Below, piece after piece: positions 6,734 through 15,152 of a DNA stretch of 64,000 bases; within the stretch, counting starts at the first letter, position 1, and every line of letters begins with the position of its first letter. Source of the DNA: Luteimonas galliterrae (GTDB lineage Bacteria > Pseudomonadota > Gammaproteobacteria > Xanthomonadales > Xanthomonadaceae). The notes under the pieces are model-generated. The model was not told the DNA's origin. It saw only the letters and a list, made by a program, of their open reading frames with translations, and searched no databases. Both the position numbers and the translations under genes were made by a program. The DNA lies in NCBI RefSeq assembly GCF_023374055.1, contig NZ_JAMBEP010000001.1, positions 2,232,001-2,296,000 of the forward strand, written 5' to 3'.

Positions 6734-9493
6734 TCAATGCGCCTCGTCCCAGTTGTCGCCCACGCCGCTATCCACCACCAGCGGCACCCGCAGTTCAGCG
6801 GCGCCCGACATGCGGCTGCCGACCTCCGTCAGCAGCGTTTCGACGAAGCCCGTTTCCGTCTCGAAGACCAGCTCGTCGTGCACCTGCAGGATCATCAGCG
6901 CGCGCGCGGCATGATCGGCCAGCCACGCATCGATCGACACCATCGCGCGCTTGATGATGTCCGCCGCGGTGCCCTGCATCGGCGCATTGATCGCCGCGCG
7001 CTCGGCGCCGGCGCGTTGGCCCTGCGTGCCCTTGTTGATGTAGTCCAGGTACAGGCGTCGGCCGAACACGGTCTCGACATAGCCCTGCTCGCGCGCCTGC
7101 TGCCGGGTGCGTTCCATGAAGTCGCGCACGCCCGGGTAGCGGCTGAAGTACAGCGCGATGTAATCCTGCGCCTCGCCGCGGGCGATGCCCAGCTGCCGCG
7201 CCAGTCCGAACGCGCTCATGCCGTACATCAGGCCGAAGTTGATCGCCTTGGCGGCGCGGCGCTCGTTGCCGGTCACTTCGTCCAGCTTGCGGCCGAACAC
7301 TTCGGCGGCCGTGGCCTTGTGGATGTCGACGCCGGATTCGAACGCGCGCAACAAACCTGCGTCTTCGGACAGGTGCGCCATGATCCGCAATTCGATCTGC
7401 GAATAGTCGCAAGCCACCAGCTTGCGCCCCGGCGGTGCGACGAAGGCGCGGCGGATGCGGCGGCCGTCCTCGGTGCGGATCGGGATGTTCTGCAGGTTGG
7501 GTTCGGAAGACGCCAGCCGCCCGGTCGCGGCGCCGGCCTGGTGATAGCTGGTGTGCACGCGGCCGGTATCGGGGTTCACCGTCTGCGCGAGCTTGTCGGT
7601 ATAGGTGCTGCGCAGTTTGGCCAGGCCGCGGTATTCCAGGATGATCCGCGGCAGTTCGTGCTGGTCGGCGATCGCTTCCAGCGCTTCTTCGTTGGTCGAA
7701 GGCTGTCCGGACGGCGTCTTCACCAGCACCGGCAGCTTCAGTTCCTCGAACAGCAATGCGCACAGCTGCTTGGGCGAATCGAGATTGAAGGTGCGGCCGG
7801 CCAGTTCGGTGGCTTTCTGTTGCGCGGCGAGCATGCGCTTGCTCAGGTCGGCGCTCTGGCGGCGCAGTTCGTCGGCGTCGATCATCACGCCGTTGGCTTC
7901 GATCCGCTCCAGCACCGGCACCAGCGGCATTTCGATGTCGCGGTAGACGAAGGAGAGCCCGGCCTCGGCGGCCAGCTTCGGCGCCAGTACGCGGTGCAGG
8001 CGCAGGGTGACGTCGGCGTCTTCCGCGGCGTAGCGCGTGGCATCGTCGATGGCGACCGCCGAGAACGGGATCGCCTTGCTGCCCTTGCCGGCGACCTGTT
8101 CGTACTTGATCGTCTCGTAGCCCAGGTAGCGCTGCGCCAGCGAATCCATGTCGTGGCGGCTGCTGCCCGAATTGAGCACGAAGCTTTCGAGCATGGTGTC
8201 GTCGGCGTAGCCCTTCACCTCGATGCCGTGCCTGCGCAGCACGTGCAGGTCGTACTTGCCGTGCTGGCCCAGCTTCTTCCTGCCGGCATCGGCGAACAGC
8301 GGCGCCAGTGCGGCCAGCGTCTGCGCGCGGTCTAGTTGTTCGGGCGCGCCGGGATAATGGTGCGCCAGCGGCAGATAGGCGGCCTTGCCCGGTTCGACCG
8401 AGAAGCTCAGGCCGACCAGGTTGGCCTGCATCGGATCGAGGCTGTCGGTCTCGCTGTCGAAGGCGAATTCGTCGGCGGCCTGCAAGCGCTCGATCCAGGC
8501 GCGCAACTGCGACGGCAGCAGGATCGTTTCGTACTCGCCCGGCGCCGACAGCGCCGGATCGACGGCCGCAACCGGCGCCGGCGCGCTGACGAATCCGGTG
8601 CCGCGCGCGCGGCCGGGCTCTTTCTCGGGCACGCCGCCGGCAGCGGCGGCGCCGTCGAGTTCCTTCAGCGCCTGGTTGAAGCCGTAGCGCGCGTACAGGT
8701 TGCGCAGCGTGTCCACGTCGCGGTCGCGCAGCAGCAACGTGTCGGGGCCGCCGCCGAGTTCGACGTCGGTCTTGATCGTCACCAGCTCGCGGTTCAGCGG
8801 CAGCCGGTCCACCGCGGCGCGCAGGTTGTCGCCGATCTTGCCCTTGATGTCGTAGGCGTGCGCGATCACGCCGTCCAGCGTGCCGTATTCGGCCAGCCAT
8901 TTGGCTGCGGTTTTAGGGCCGCATTTCTCCACGCCCGGCACGTTGTCGATCGCGTCGCCCATCAGCGCCAGCATGTCCACGATCTGCTCGGGACGCACGC
9001 CGAACTTGTCGACTACGGTCGCTTCGGAATCCAGCCGGCTGCCGCTCATCGTGTTGACCAACGCGATGCCGGGCCGCACCAGCTGCGCGAAATCCTTGTC
9101 GCCGGTGGAGATGGTGATCTCGATGCCTTGCGCCGCGCCCTGCAGCGCCAGCGTGCCGATCACGTCGTCGGCTTCGACGCCGTCCACGCGCAGGATCGGA
9201 AAGCCCAGCGCCTGCACGATCTCGCACATCGGCATCACCTGCGCGCGCAGGTCGTCGGGCATCGGCGGCCGGTTGGCCTTGTACTCGGCGTAGAGGTCGT
9301 CGCGGAAGGTCTTGCCGGGCGCGTCGACGACGAAGGCGGCGAAATCCGGCTTTTCCTTCAACGTCGCGCGCAGCATGTTGACCACGCCGAACAGCGCGCC
9401 GGTCGGCTCGCCGGCCGCGTTGCTCAGCGGCGGCAGGGCGTGGAAGGCGCGGTAGAGGTAGCTGGAACCGTCGATCAGTACGAGTCGCTTCAT
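6734..9493 (-). CDS. polA: DNA polymerase I
   Basis: The 919-residue enzyme fills gaps and removes RNA primers during repair and replication. An N-terminal 5'-3' exonuclease (residues about 1-290; SSYLYRAFHALPP, GDAIDNVPGVEKCGPKTA) is followed by a 3'-5' exonuclease with the metal motif FAFDSETDSLD near residue 340, so proofreading looks intact. The C-terminal polymerase shows motif A (VACDYSQIELRIMAHL), the O-helix (RRAAKAINFGLMYGM) and motif C (QVHDELVFE). Length and domain order are normal. A TAGAAT hexamer ends 6 nt before the ATG. It is divergent from the DUF2782 gene, a common xanthomonad arrangement. Confidence 0.98.
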   Translation of the reverse strand: MKRLVLIDGSSYLYRAFHALPPLSNAAGEPTGALFGVVNMLRATLKEKPDFAAFVVDAPGKTFRDDLYAEYKANRPPMPDDLRAQVMPMCEIVQALGFPILRVDGVEADDVIGTLALQGAAQGIEITISTGDKDFAQLVRPGIALVNTMSGSRLDSEATVVDKFGVRPEQIVDMLALMGDAIDNVPGVEKCGPKTAAKWLAEYGTLDGVIAHAYDIKGKIGDNLRAAVDRLPLNRELVTIKTDVELGGGPDTLLLRDRDVDTLRNLYARYGFNQALKELDGAAAAGGVPEKEPGRARGTGFVSAPAPVAAVDPALSAPGEYETILLPSQLRAWIERLQAADEFAFDSETDSLDPMQANLVGLSFSVEPGKAAYLPLAHHYPGAPEQLDRAQTLAALAPLFADAGRKKLGQHGKYDLHVLRRHGIEVKGYADDTMLESFVLNSGSSRHDMDSLAQRYLGYETIKYEQVAGKGSKAIPFSAVAIDDATRYAAEDADVTLRLHRVLAPKLAAEAGLSFVYRDIEMPLVPVLERIEANGVMIDADELRRQSADLSKRMLAAQQKATELAGRTFNLDSPKQLCALLFEELKLPVLVKTPSGQPSTNEEALEAIADQHELPRIILEYRGLAKLRSTYTDKLAQTVNPDTGRVHTSYHQAGAATGRLASSEPNLQNIPIRTEDGRRIRRAFVAPPGRKLVACDYSQIELRIMAHLSEDAGLLRAFESGVDIHKATAAEVFGRKLDEVTGNERRAAKAINFGLMYGMSAFGLARQLGIARGEAQDYIALYFSRYPGVRDFMERTRQQAREQGYVETVFGRRLYLDYINKGTQGQRAGAERAAINAPMQGTAADIIKRAMVSIDAWLADHAARALMILQVHDELVFETETGFVETLLTEVGSRMSGAAELRVPLVVDSGVGDNWDEAH

Positions 9494-9499
9494 ACCGCG

Positions 9500-9505
9500 A
9501 TTCTA
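9500..9505 (-). promoter_or_regulatory. -10 element for polA, predicted leaderless
   Basis: On the minus strand TAGAAT ends exactly 6 nt before the polA ATG. No ribosome binding site fits in the gap, so the transcript probably starts at the initiation codon. Confidence 0.5.
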
Positions 9506-9611
9506 CCTGCCTGGGGCGGCCTGTCCGGCGTCGCCCGGTGATGGACCTTTCCACGCCGCGCACACCCTGGCTGGGCAATAATGGCCGCCGACGAAGCAGG
9601 GAACCCCCGCC

Positions 9612-9917
9612 ATGAACGCATCCACTCTCCTCCGCGCCGGTGCGCTGTCGGCCGCCCTGCTGCTCGGCGCCTGCGCCACCTTCGCCGGCGGCGACGCCAG
9701 CGTGCCGATACCCGCCGATGCGCAGCGCAGCATGCATACCGAGCCCAATGGCGACGTGATCGAGGAATACCGCGTCGCCGGCCGCCTGCATACGGTCAAA
9801 GTGACGCCCGCGCGCGGCCCCACCTACTACCTGACCGATGCGGACGGCGACGGCCAGATAGACAACAACAAGCAGGACGGCATCTCGCCGGTGTACTTCA
9901 AACTCTTCAGTTTCTGA
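9612..9917 (+). CDS. DUF2782 lipoprotein
   Basis: The 101-residue product has a lipoprotein signal peptide with lipobox LGAC, predicting an envelope lipid anchor. The mature part (NGDVIEEYRVAGRLHTVKVT then GPTYYLTDADGDGQIDNN) matches the small DUF2782 family usually found beside polA in xanthomonads. A D-x-D-x-D-G segment resembles a metal-binding loop, but no function is known. It ends 2 nt before the next ATG, so the GNAT gene is probably cotranscribed. Confidence 0.82.
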   Translation: MNASTLLRAGALSAALLLGACATFAGGDASVPIPADAQRSMHTEPNGDVIEEYRVAGRLHTVKVTPARGPTYYLTDADGDGQIDNNKQDGISPVYFKLFSF

Positions 9918-9919
9918 CC

Positions 9920-10348
9920 ATGACCGATATCGAGATCCGGCCGTTGGCCGATGCGGCCGCGCTGCGCGGCGCCTGGCCCGTGGCGCAGCAGTTGCGTCCG
10001 CACCTGAACGAGGAAGGCTTCGTCGCGCAGGCCTTGCGCCAGTTCGGCGAGGGCTTCCGCGCCACGGCGCTGTACGACGCAGGCATCGCCCGCGCCTACG
10101 CCGGTTGGCGCGTGCACGAGAACCTCGTGTACGGCAAGCATATGTACGTGGACGATCTGGTCACCGACCAGACCGTGCGCAGCCGTGGTTATGGCAAGCA
10201 GCTGCTCGATTGGCTGAAGGACGAAGCGCGGCGCCAGGGCTGCGCGAAATTGCAGCTGGATTCGGGCACGCACCGCAAGGACGCGCATGCCTTCTATTTG
10301 CGCGAAGGGCTGCGGATCGAGGCGTTCCACTTCGGCATACCGCTTTAG
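9920..10348 (+). CDS. GNAT-family N-acetyltransferase
   Basis: The 142-residue protein has the GNAT core: a strand (KHMYVDDLVTDQTVR) leading into the acetyl-CoA pyrophosphate loop RSRGYGKQLLDWL (R/Q-x-x-G-x-G/A), then the later segment KLQLDSGTHRKDAHAFYLREG that closes the fold. These enzymes move acetyl from acetyl-CoA to an amine. The start is 2 nt after the DUF2782 stop. Substrate is unknown. Confidence 0.88.
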   Translation: MTDIEIRPLADAAALRGAWPVAQQLRPHLNEEGFVAQALRQFGEGFRATALYDAGIARAYAGWRVHENLVYGKHMYVDDLVTDQTVRSRGYGKQLLDWLKDEARRQGCAKLQLDSGTHRKDAHAFYLREGLRIEAFHFGIPL

Positions 10349-10450
10349 CCGGGCCGGAGGGCCGATACGCGCGCAAACGCGAATTGGCTCCTTCCGGCAT
10401 GGCCGAGGCATTGGCTATCCTTAATGCGCGGCGGACACGCGGAGAACGGC

Positions 10451-11284
10451 ATGCTTGCGATTGCGGCACGAAACGCGACCTTACTGGTTGGCTTGCTGTT
10501 CGCCCCCGCGGCCATCGCCGCGGAAATGTCGCTGCGCGAATCGGTCATGCATCCGCTGCCGCTGGCGGAAGTACCGGCAATGCGCGAAATCGCCGACCAG
10601 ACTTATCTGGATGCGGCCAAGCCCGATCACGCCTACGACCTGTATCTGCCCGACAGCAAGGCGCCGCGTCCACTGGTATTGATGATCCACGGCGGTGCGC
10701 CCGCCGTATCCGGGCTGCGCAAATCGCCACTATTTCGCAGCTGGGCGCTGCAGATAGCGTCACGCAGCGGCGCCGCGGTGGCCGTGATCGGATGGGACGG
10801 CGACAAGCGCCTCACCGGCCAGATCGATACCGCCTACGCGCACATCAAGTCGCGCGCCGGCGAATACGGCATCGATGCCGCGCGGCCCTGCATCCTGACT
10901 TTCTCCGCCGGCGTGGCGGCGGTGGTGCCGCATGCGCTGCGCAGCGCGACGATCGCGCCGCGTTGCATCGTCGGCCTATATGGCGATTGGCAGCCGGCGA
11001 TGAAGGCGTTGCCCGACGTTAAAAATGTGCGCGGGCTGCCGATCCTAGTCGTGCGCGCCGGTCGCGACGAGATCGTTCCGGACACCAGCGCGCCGGCTTT
11101 CGTCGCGGCCGCGCAGGCCGCAGGCGCCGATGTGGAGGTGCTACGGCATCCGCAGGGGCTGCACGTGTTCGAGATACGCAATCCCGGTGCGGATACGACT
11201 CGGATACTCGAGGCCACGCTCGATTTCCTGCGCGTCAACACACGAGCGCGCGGGCGGCCTGAACCCCGCAAAAACAACGGATGA
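10451..11284 (+). CDS. Exported alpha/beta hydrolase (esterase/lipase-like)
   Basis: The 277-residue protein begins with a signal peptide (MLAIAARNATLLVGLLFAPA) and has an oxyanion motif LMIHGGAP near residue 80. A nucleophile elbow may be TFSAGVAA, in which the usual G-x-S-x-G is reduced to F-S-A-G. A late Asp (AGRDEIVP) and His (PQGLHVFE) could complete the triad. GGAGA lies just upstream of the ATG at 10451, which is preferred over an upstream in-frame start. It probably acts in the periplasm on an ester; the substrate is not evident. Confidence 0.75.
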   Translation: MLAIAARNATLLVGLLFAPAAIAAEMSLRESVMHPLPLAEVPAMREIADQTYLDAAKPDHAYDLYLPDSKAPRPLVLMIHGGAPAVSGLRKSPLFRSWALQIASRSGAAVAVIGWDGDKRLTGQIDTAYAHIKSRAGEYGIDAARPCILTFSAGVAAVVPHALRSATIAPRCIVGLYGDWQPAMKALPDVKNVRGLPILVVRAGRDEIVPDTSAPAFVAAAQAAGADVEVLRHPQGLHVFEIRNPGADTTRILEATLDFLRVNTRARGRPEPRKNNG

Positions 11285-11362
11285 CATAGCAAGACCCGGA
11301 TATCGACGCGCGCCACGCGTCGCTACATTGCCTGCACACCTTCCTAGCAACAGGAGCAGGCC

Positions 11363-12138
<776 letters not shown>

Positions 12139-12142
<4 letters not shown>

Positions 12143-12882
12143 ATGCGAACGCTGTCGTAACTCCCGGCGCGCGCCGCGATATCGCGGCGCGCGTTCGGGG
12201 CATGGATTGGGATCGTGTCGGCACCGATCTCGACGCGCAGGGCAACGCACTGCTGCCGCAGCTTCTCACGCCCGAGGAATGCACGGCGCTGGCCGGACTG
12301 TACGGCCAGGACGAACGCTTCCGCAGCCGCGTGGTGATGGCCCGGCACGGTTTCGGCCGCGGCGAATACCGGTACTTCGCTTATCCATTGCCGGAATCGA
12401 TCGCGGCGCTGCGGACCCGTCTTTATCCGCTACTGGCTCCGATCGCCAACCGCTGGAACCGGACGATGGGCATCGATGCGCGTTATCCGGACCGGCACGA
12501 TGAATTCATCGCGCGCTGCCACGACGCCGGCCAGACGCGGCCCACGCCCTTGCTGCTGCAGTACGGGATGGACGACTACAACTGCTTGCATCAGGACCTG
12601 TACGGCGAACACGTATTTCCGCTGCAGGTCGCGATACTGCTGTCGCAACCGGGCGAGGACTTCAGCGGCGGCGAATTCGTGCTGACCGAACAGCGTCCGC
12701 GCATGCAGTCGCGCGTGGACGTGGTGCCGCTGCGGCGGGGCGACGGCGTCGTCTTCGCCGTTCACCAGCGCCCGGTACGCGGCGCGCGCGGTGCGTACCG
12801 CGTCAACATGCGGCATGGCGTGAGCCGCGTGCGCGCGGGCCATCGGCACACCTTGGGCGTGATATTCCACGATGCGGCCTGA
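12139..12882 (+). CDS. 2OG-Fe(II) oxygenase of the Oxygenase-NA (DUF2086) type
   Basis: The 247-residue protein carries an H-x-D iron motif in CLHQDLYGEH (His about 151, Asp about 153), a conserved SQPGEDFSGGEFVLTEQRP block, and a C-terminal HTLGVIFHDA that can supply the distal His. This matches the family thought to act oxidatively on damaged nucleic acid. It is not classical AlkB. The start codon overlaps the upstream Ada-type gene stop (ATGA), implying translational coupling and a shared role in alkylation repair. The substrate is inferred from context only. Confidence 0.82.
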
Positions 12883-12969
12883 GTTCCGCGCATCGATCTG
12901 GAACGGCTTTCACATCCTTTAGCGCCGCGGTTGGCCACACTGCGCCGGTCCCACCGATGCGGGCGCCCC

Positions 12970-13218
12970 ATGTTCGGACGCGAACGCCGCCGCCAGACCG
13001 AAAACCGCGATGCCGCCGCGCTGCGCGCCGGCCTCACGCCGCAACAGCTCTCGGCCCTGGAAACGCTCGAGCAGTTCCAGTGGACCTTGCGCTTCGTGCG
13101 CCGGCCGATGTTCATGGAACCCATCCCCGTGGTCGTGGACCGCACCGGCAAGCGGCATGCCGTGCTCAGGGCGGACGGCACGCTGGACGAGAGCCCGGAT
13201 TTCAAGGTCCGCGATTAG
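12970..13218 (+). CDS. Conserved small protein of unknown function
   Basis: The 82-residue product has a charged N terminus (MFGRERRRQTENRDAA) and a compact conserved C-terminal part (LEQFQWTLRFVRRPMF, PIPVVVDRTGKRHAVL, LDESPDFKVR) resembling small hypothetical proteins shared by pseudomonads and xanthomonads. There is no signal peptide or membrane segment. An upstream in-frame start at 12931 would add 13 residues; the ATG at 12970 fits the usual length. No function is proposed. Confidence 0.7.
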   Translation: MFGRERRRQTENRDAAALRAGLTPQQLSALETLEQFQWTLRFVRRPMFMEPIPVVVDRTGKRHAVLRADGTLDESPDFKVRD

Positions 13219-13237
13219 CCCGCGCGGAGTTCGGCGC

Positions 13238-14425
13238 TCAAGCGCCGACGAACGCCCGCACGATCTCGTCGGCGCCGCGCCGCGACCAGGTTTCGTTGAT
13301 CGCGATCTCCACCCGGGCCTCGCGCGGCTCGCGCATATGGATGTCGGCTTGGCGCAGGCGATCGACCAGTCCTGCGCTCCGCTCCGGCGCGATCTGCAAG
13401 AACTGGATGTTGCTGCCGTGCTCCACCGGCTGCACCGTAAACCCGCCGGCCGCCGCCAACCCCGCGAACACGCTCTCGGCATTGCGCCTGGCCGCGATAA
13501 AACGCGTTTCGAACCCCTCCAAGGCATGCAGCGCCGGCAATGCCGCGGGCCAGCCCTGATAGATCGTAGAGCCGAAGATATGGCGCAGATCGCGGATCTT
13601 GGCGATCGTTTCCTTGTCGCCGGCGAGCACCGCGCCGAACGGCGCGCCCAGGTATTTGTACAGCGACACGTAAACCGTATCGAACAAGGCGCTATACGCC
13701 TTGACGTCGAAGCCGGGCGTGCCATAGGCCAGCAGCAGGCGCGCGCCGTCCAGATGCATGCCGATCTTCTTGGACCGCGCCAGCTGCGAGATCGCCCGCG
13801 CGGTCTCGAACGGCACCATCGCACCGTCGGCGCGGCGCACCGGGCTTTCCAGCGAAATCGCGCCGACGCGCAGCGGATACGGGCCATTCTCGGCCTCGTC
13901 GATGGCCGCCTTCACTTCTTCCAGCGTCGGCGCGGCGCGGCCTTTGGCCAGCGGCACCAGGTGCAGGCCGTTGAGCGTGGACGCGGCGTTGCTCTCGTCC
14001 AGATATAGATGGCTGTCGTGTTGCACCAGCGCATGCCGGTTCTCGCCGCAGAGCACGCGCACGGCCAGGTTGTTGGCCAACGTGCCGGTGGGCAGGAAGG
14101 CGGCGTCCTGTTTGCCCAACAAGGCCGCGAAACGCGCTTCAAGTGTGTGCACCGCGCCTTCGGCCAGGTAGCTGTCGCGTACATCCGGTGTGGCATCCAC
14201 CAATTGCTGCAGATGGCGCACCCAGTCCTGCGCCTTCTGCGGCACCGCGTCACCCATCAGCATCACGCTGCGCTCGGTGAGCGCCGGCCGCGGCCGAGCC
14301 GCAGCGGGCGCGGCTTGCGCTGCAGCGGCGAGCGCATCGAAGTTCAACATCATCAGGCCGGCCGGCAGCGTGGCGGCGAGCAGGCGGCGGCGCGACGGGT
14401 CGGTGCAGCGGGCTTCGAAGGTCAT
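13238..14425 (-). CDS. PLP-dependent beta-eliminating lyase/threonine aldolase-like, Tat-type signal
   Basis: The 395-residue protein has a fold-type I PLP enzyme body: KIGMHLDGARL before the cofactor Lys in VSLYKYLGAPFGAVLAG (Lys about 257), plus an early GTLANNLAV segment, as in low-specificity threonine aldolases. Its N terminus is unusual. A twin-arginine-like stretch (DPSRRRLLAATLPAGLMML) is followed by an Ala-rich region, suggesting Tat export to the periplasm with cofactor bound. Known relatives cleave L-threonine or L-allo-threonine to glycine and acetaldehyde. Exact substrate and export are inferred. Confidence 0.8.
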   Translation of the reverse strand: MTFEARCTDPSRRRLLAATLPAGLMMLNFDALAAAAQAAPAAARPRPALTERSVMLMGDAVPQKAQDWVRHLQQLVDATPDVRDSYLAEGAVHTLEARFAALLGKQDAAFLPTGTLANNLAVRVLCGENRHALVQHDSHLYLDESNAASTLNGLHLVPLAKGRAAPTLEEVKAAIDEAENGPYPLRVGAISLESPVRRADGAMVPFETARAISQLARSKKIGMHLDGARLLLAYGTPGFDVKAYSALFDTVYVSLYKYLGAPFGAVLAGDKETIAKIRDLRHIFGSTIYQGWPAALPALHALEGFETRFIAARRNAESVFAGLAAAGGFTVQPVEHGSNIQFLQIAPERSAGLVDRLRQADIHMREPREARVEIAINETWSRRGADEIVRAFVGA

Positions 14426-14681
14426 GGCGGTGCGCTCGGTTCCGGATCGGAAGACGTTGAGGCCCTACTGTGCCAGTCGCCAGTGTCGGTCGTCATCCCG
14501 GCGTAGGTTGGGGTGAAACCCCCACATCGCCCTTCTGTAAAACACCGTTGAGTTCAGATCACGGACTTTCCTAGCAGCATCCACATGCGGCATCACGATG
14601 GGTATCGCTGCGCTCAACCTATACTGCCTCGCTACGGGTTGTGATCGCCTCCGTTACCAATCATAGAGGAAAGCAGGAAGA

Positions 14682-15152
14682 CTACTGTTCTCGATCGTTC
14701 TTACAGCTTTTCGGCAATCTGCGGTACTCCGCGCTAGCCCAATACACGCGTTGTTCAACCACGGTCACTCCTCCAACCACCCCTGCATTTATTGAGGCGA
14801 TTAGCCCTCGACGGCATCCTTTGACCGACAAAATTCCATCTTTCCCGATGCCGTCGCTGAGTATCAAATACTTCTCTTTTTGAAGGTTGGCCCGGTGTTC
14901 TGAAGCTATCTCGCCGGTAGTCAAATTAGACTCACATTCCGTAACGAGTACCCGTTGGACAGGCGACATGATTTTCTTCGGTTTCGAAGATGCGGTATTG
15001 CAGAAGCCAACTTCATATAAATTCGCGTACTCGCCCTCAATAACGCCTACTGCAACCGCGCTTTTCTGGGCGTCTAAATAATCTAGTATCGCAAGCGCTG
15101 CGATTGTCGCGATGAATAGTGCGGCGGCGAGCGAGAGAATTATTCTAATCAT
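14682..15152 (-). CDS. Orphan membrane-anchored protein, candidate RHS immunity protein
   Basis: The 156-residue product starts with a single hydrophobic helix (RIILSLAAALFIATIAALAI) and continues as a soluble domain with four cysteines (GFCNTASS, TECESN, KGCRRG, SCKNDREQ), likely on the periplasmic side. No family is recognised. Its ATG follows the RHS stop codon with no intervening base (TAG-ATG), and its composition is visibly AT-rich like the RHS tip and unlike the surroundings. Position, size and composition are what is expected of an immunity gene for a polymorphic toxin. An antisense ORF (14641-14883) is considered spurious. Confidence 0.72.
   Translation of the reverse strand: MIRIILSLAAALFIATIAALAILDYLDAQKSAVAVGVIEGEYANLYEVGFCNTASSKPKKIMSPVQRVLVTECESNLTTGEIASEHRANLQKEKYLILSDGIGKDGILSVKGCRRGLIASINAGVVGGVTVVEQRVYWASAEYRRLPKSCKNDREQ

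Noticed and set aside
6737-9541. Long open frames of more than 400 residues antisense to polA, with similar ones antisense to the S9 peptidase, DPP-like and metallopeptidase genes
   Set aside because: They mirror real genes in GC-rich DNA, have biased low-complexity composition (Arg, Ala, Gly, Val) and no domain, so they are frame shadows.
14641-14883. 80-residue plus-strand frame downstream of the RHS locus
   Set aside because: It lies antisense to the orphan gene, which has a membrane helix, a start touching the RHS stop and matching composition; the plus-strand frame has none of these.
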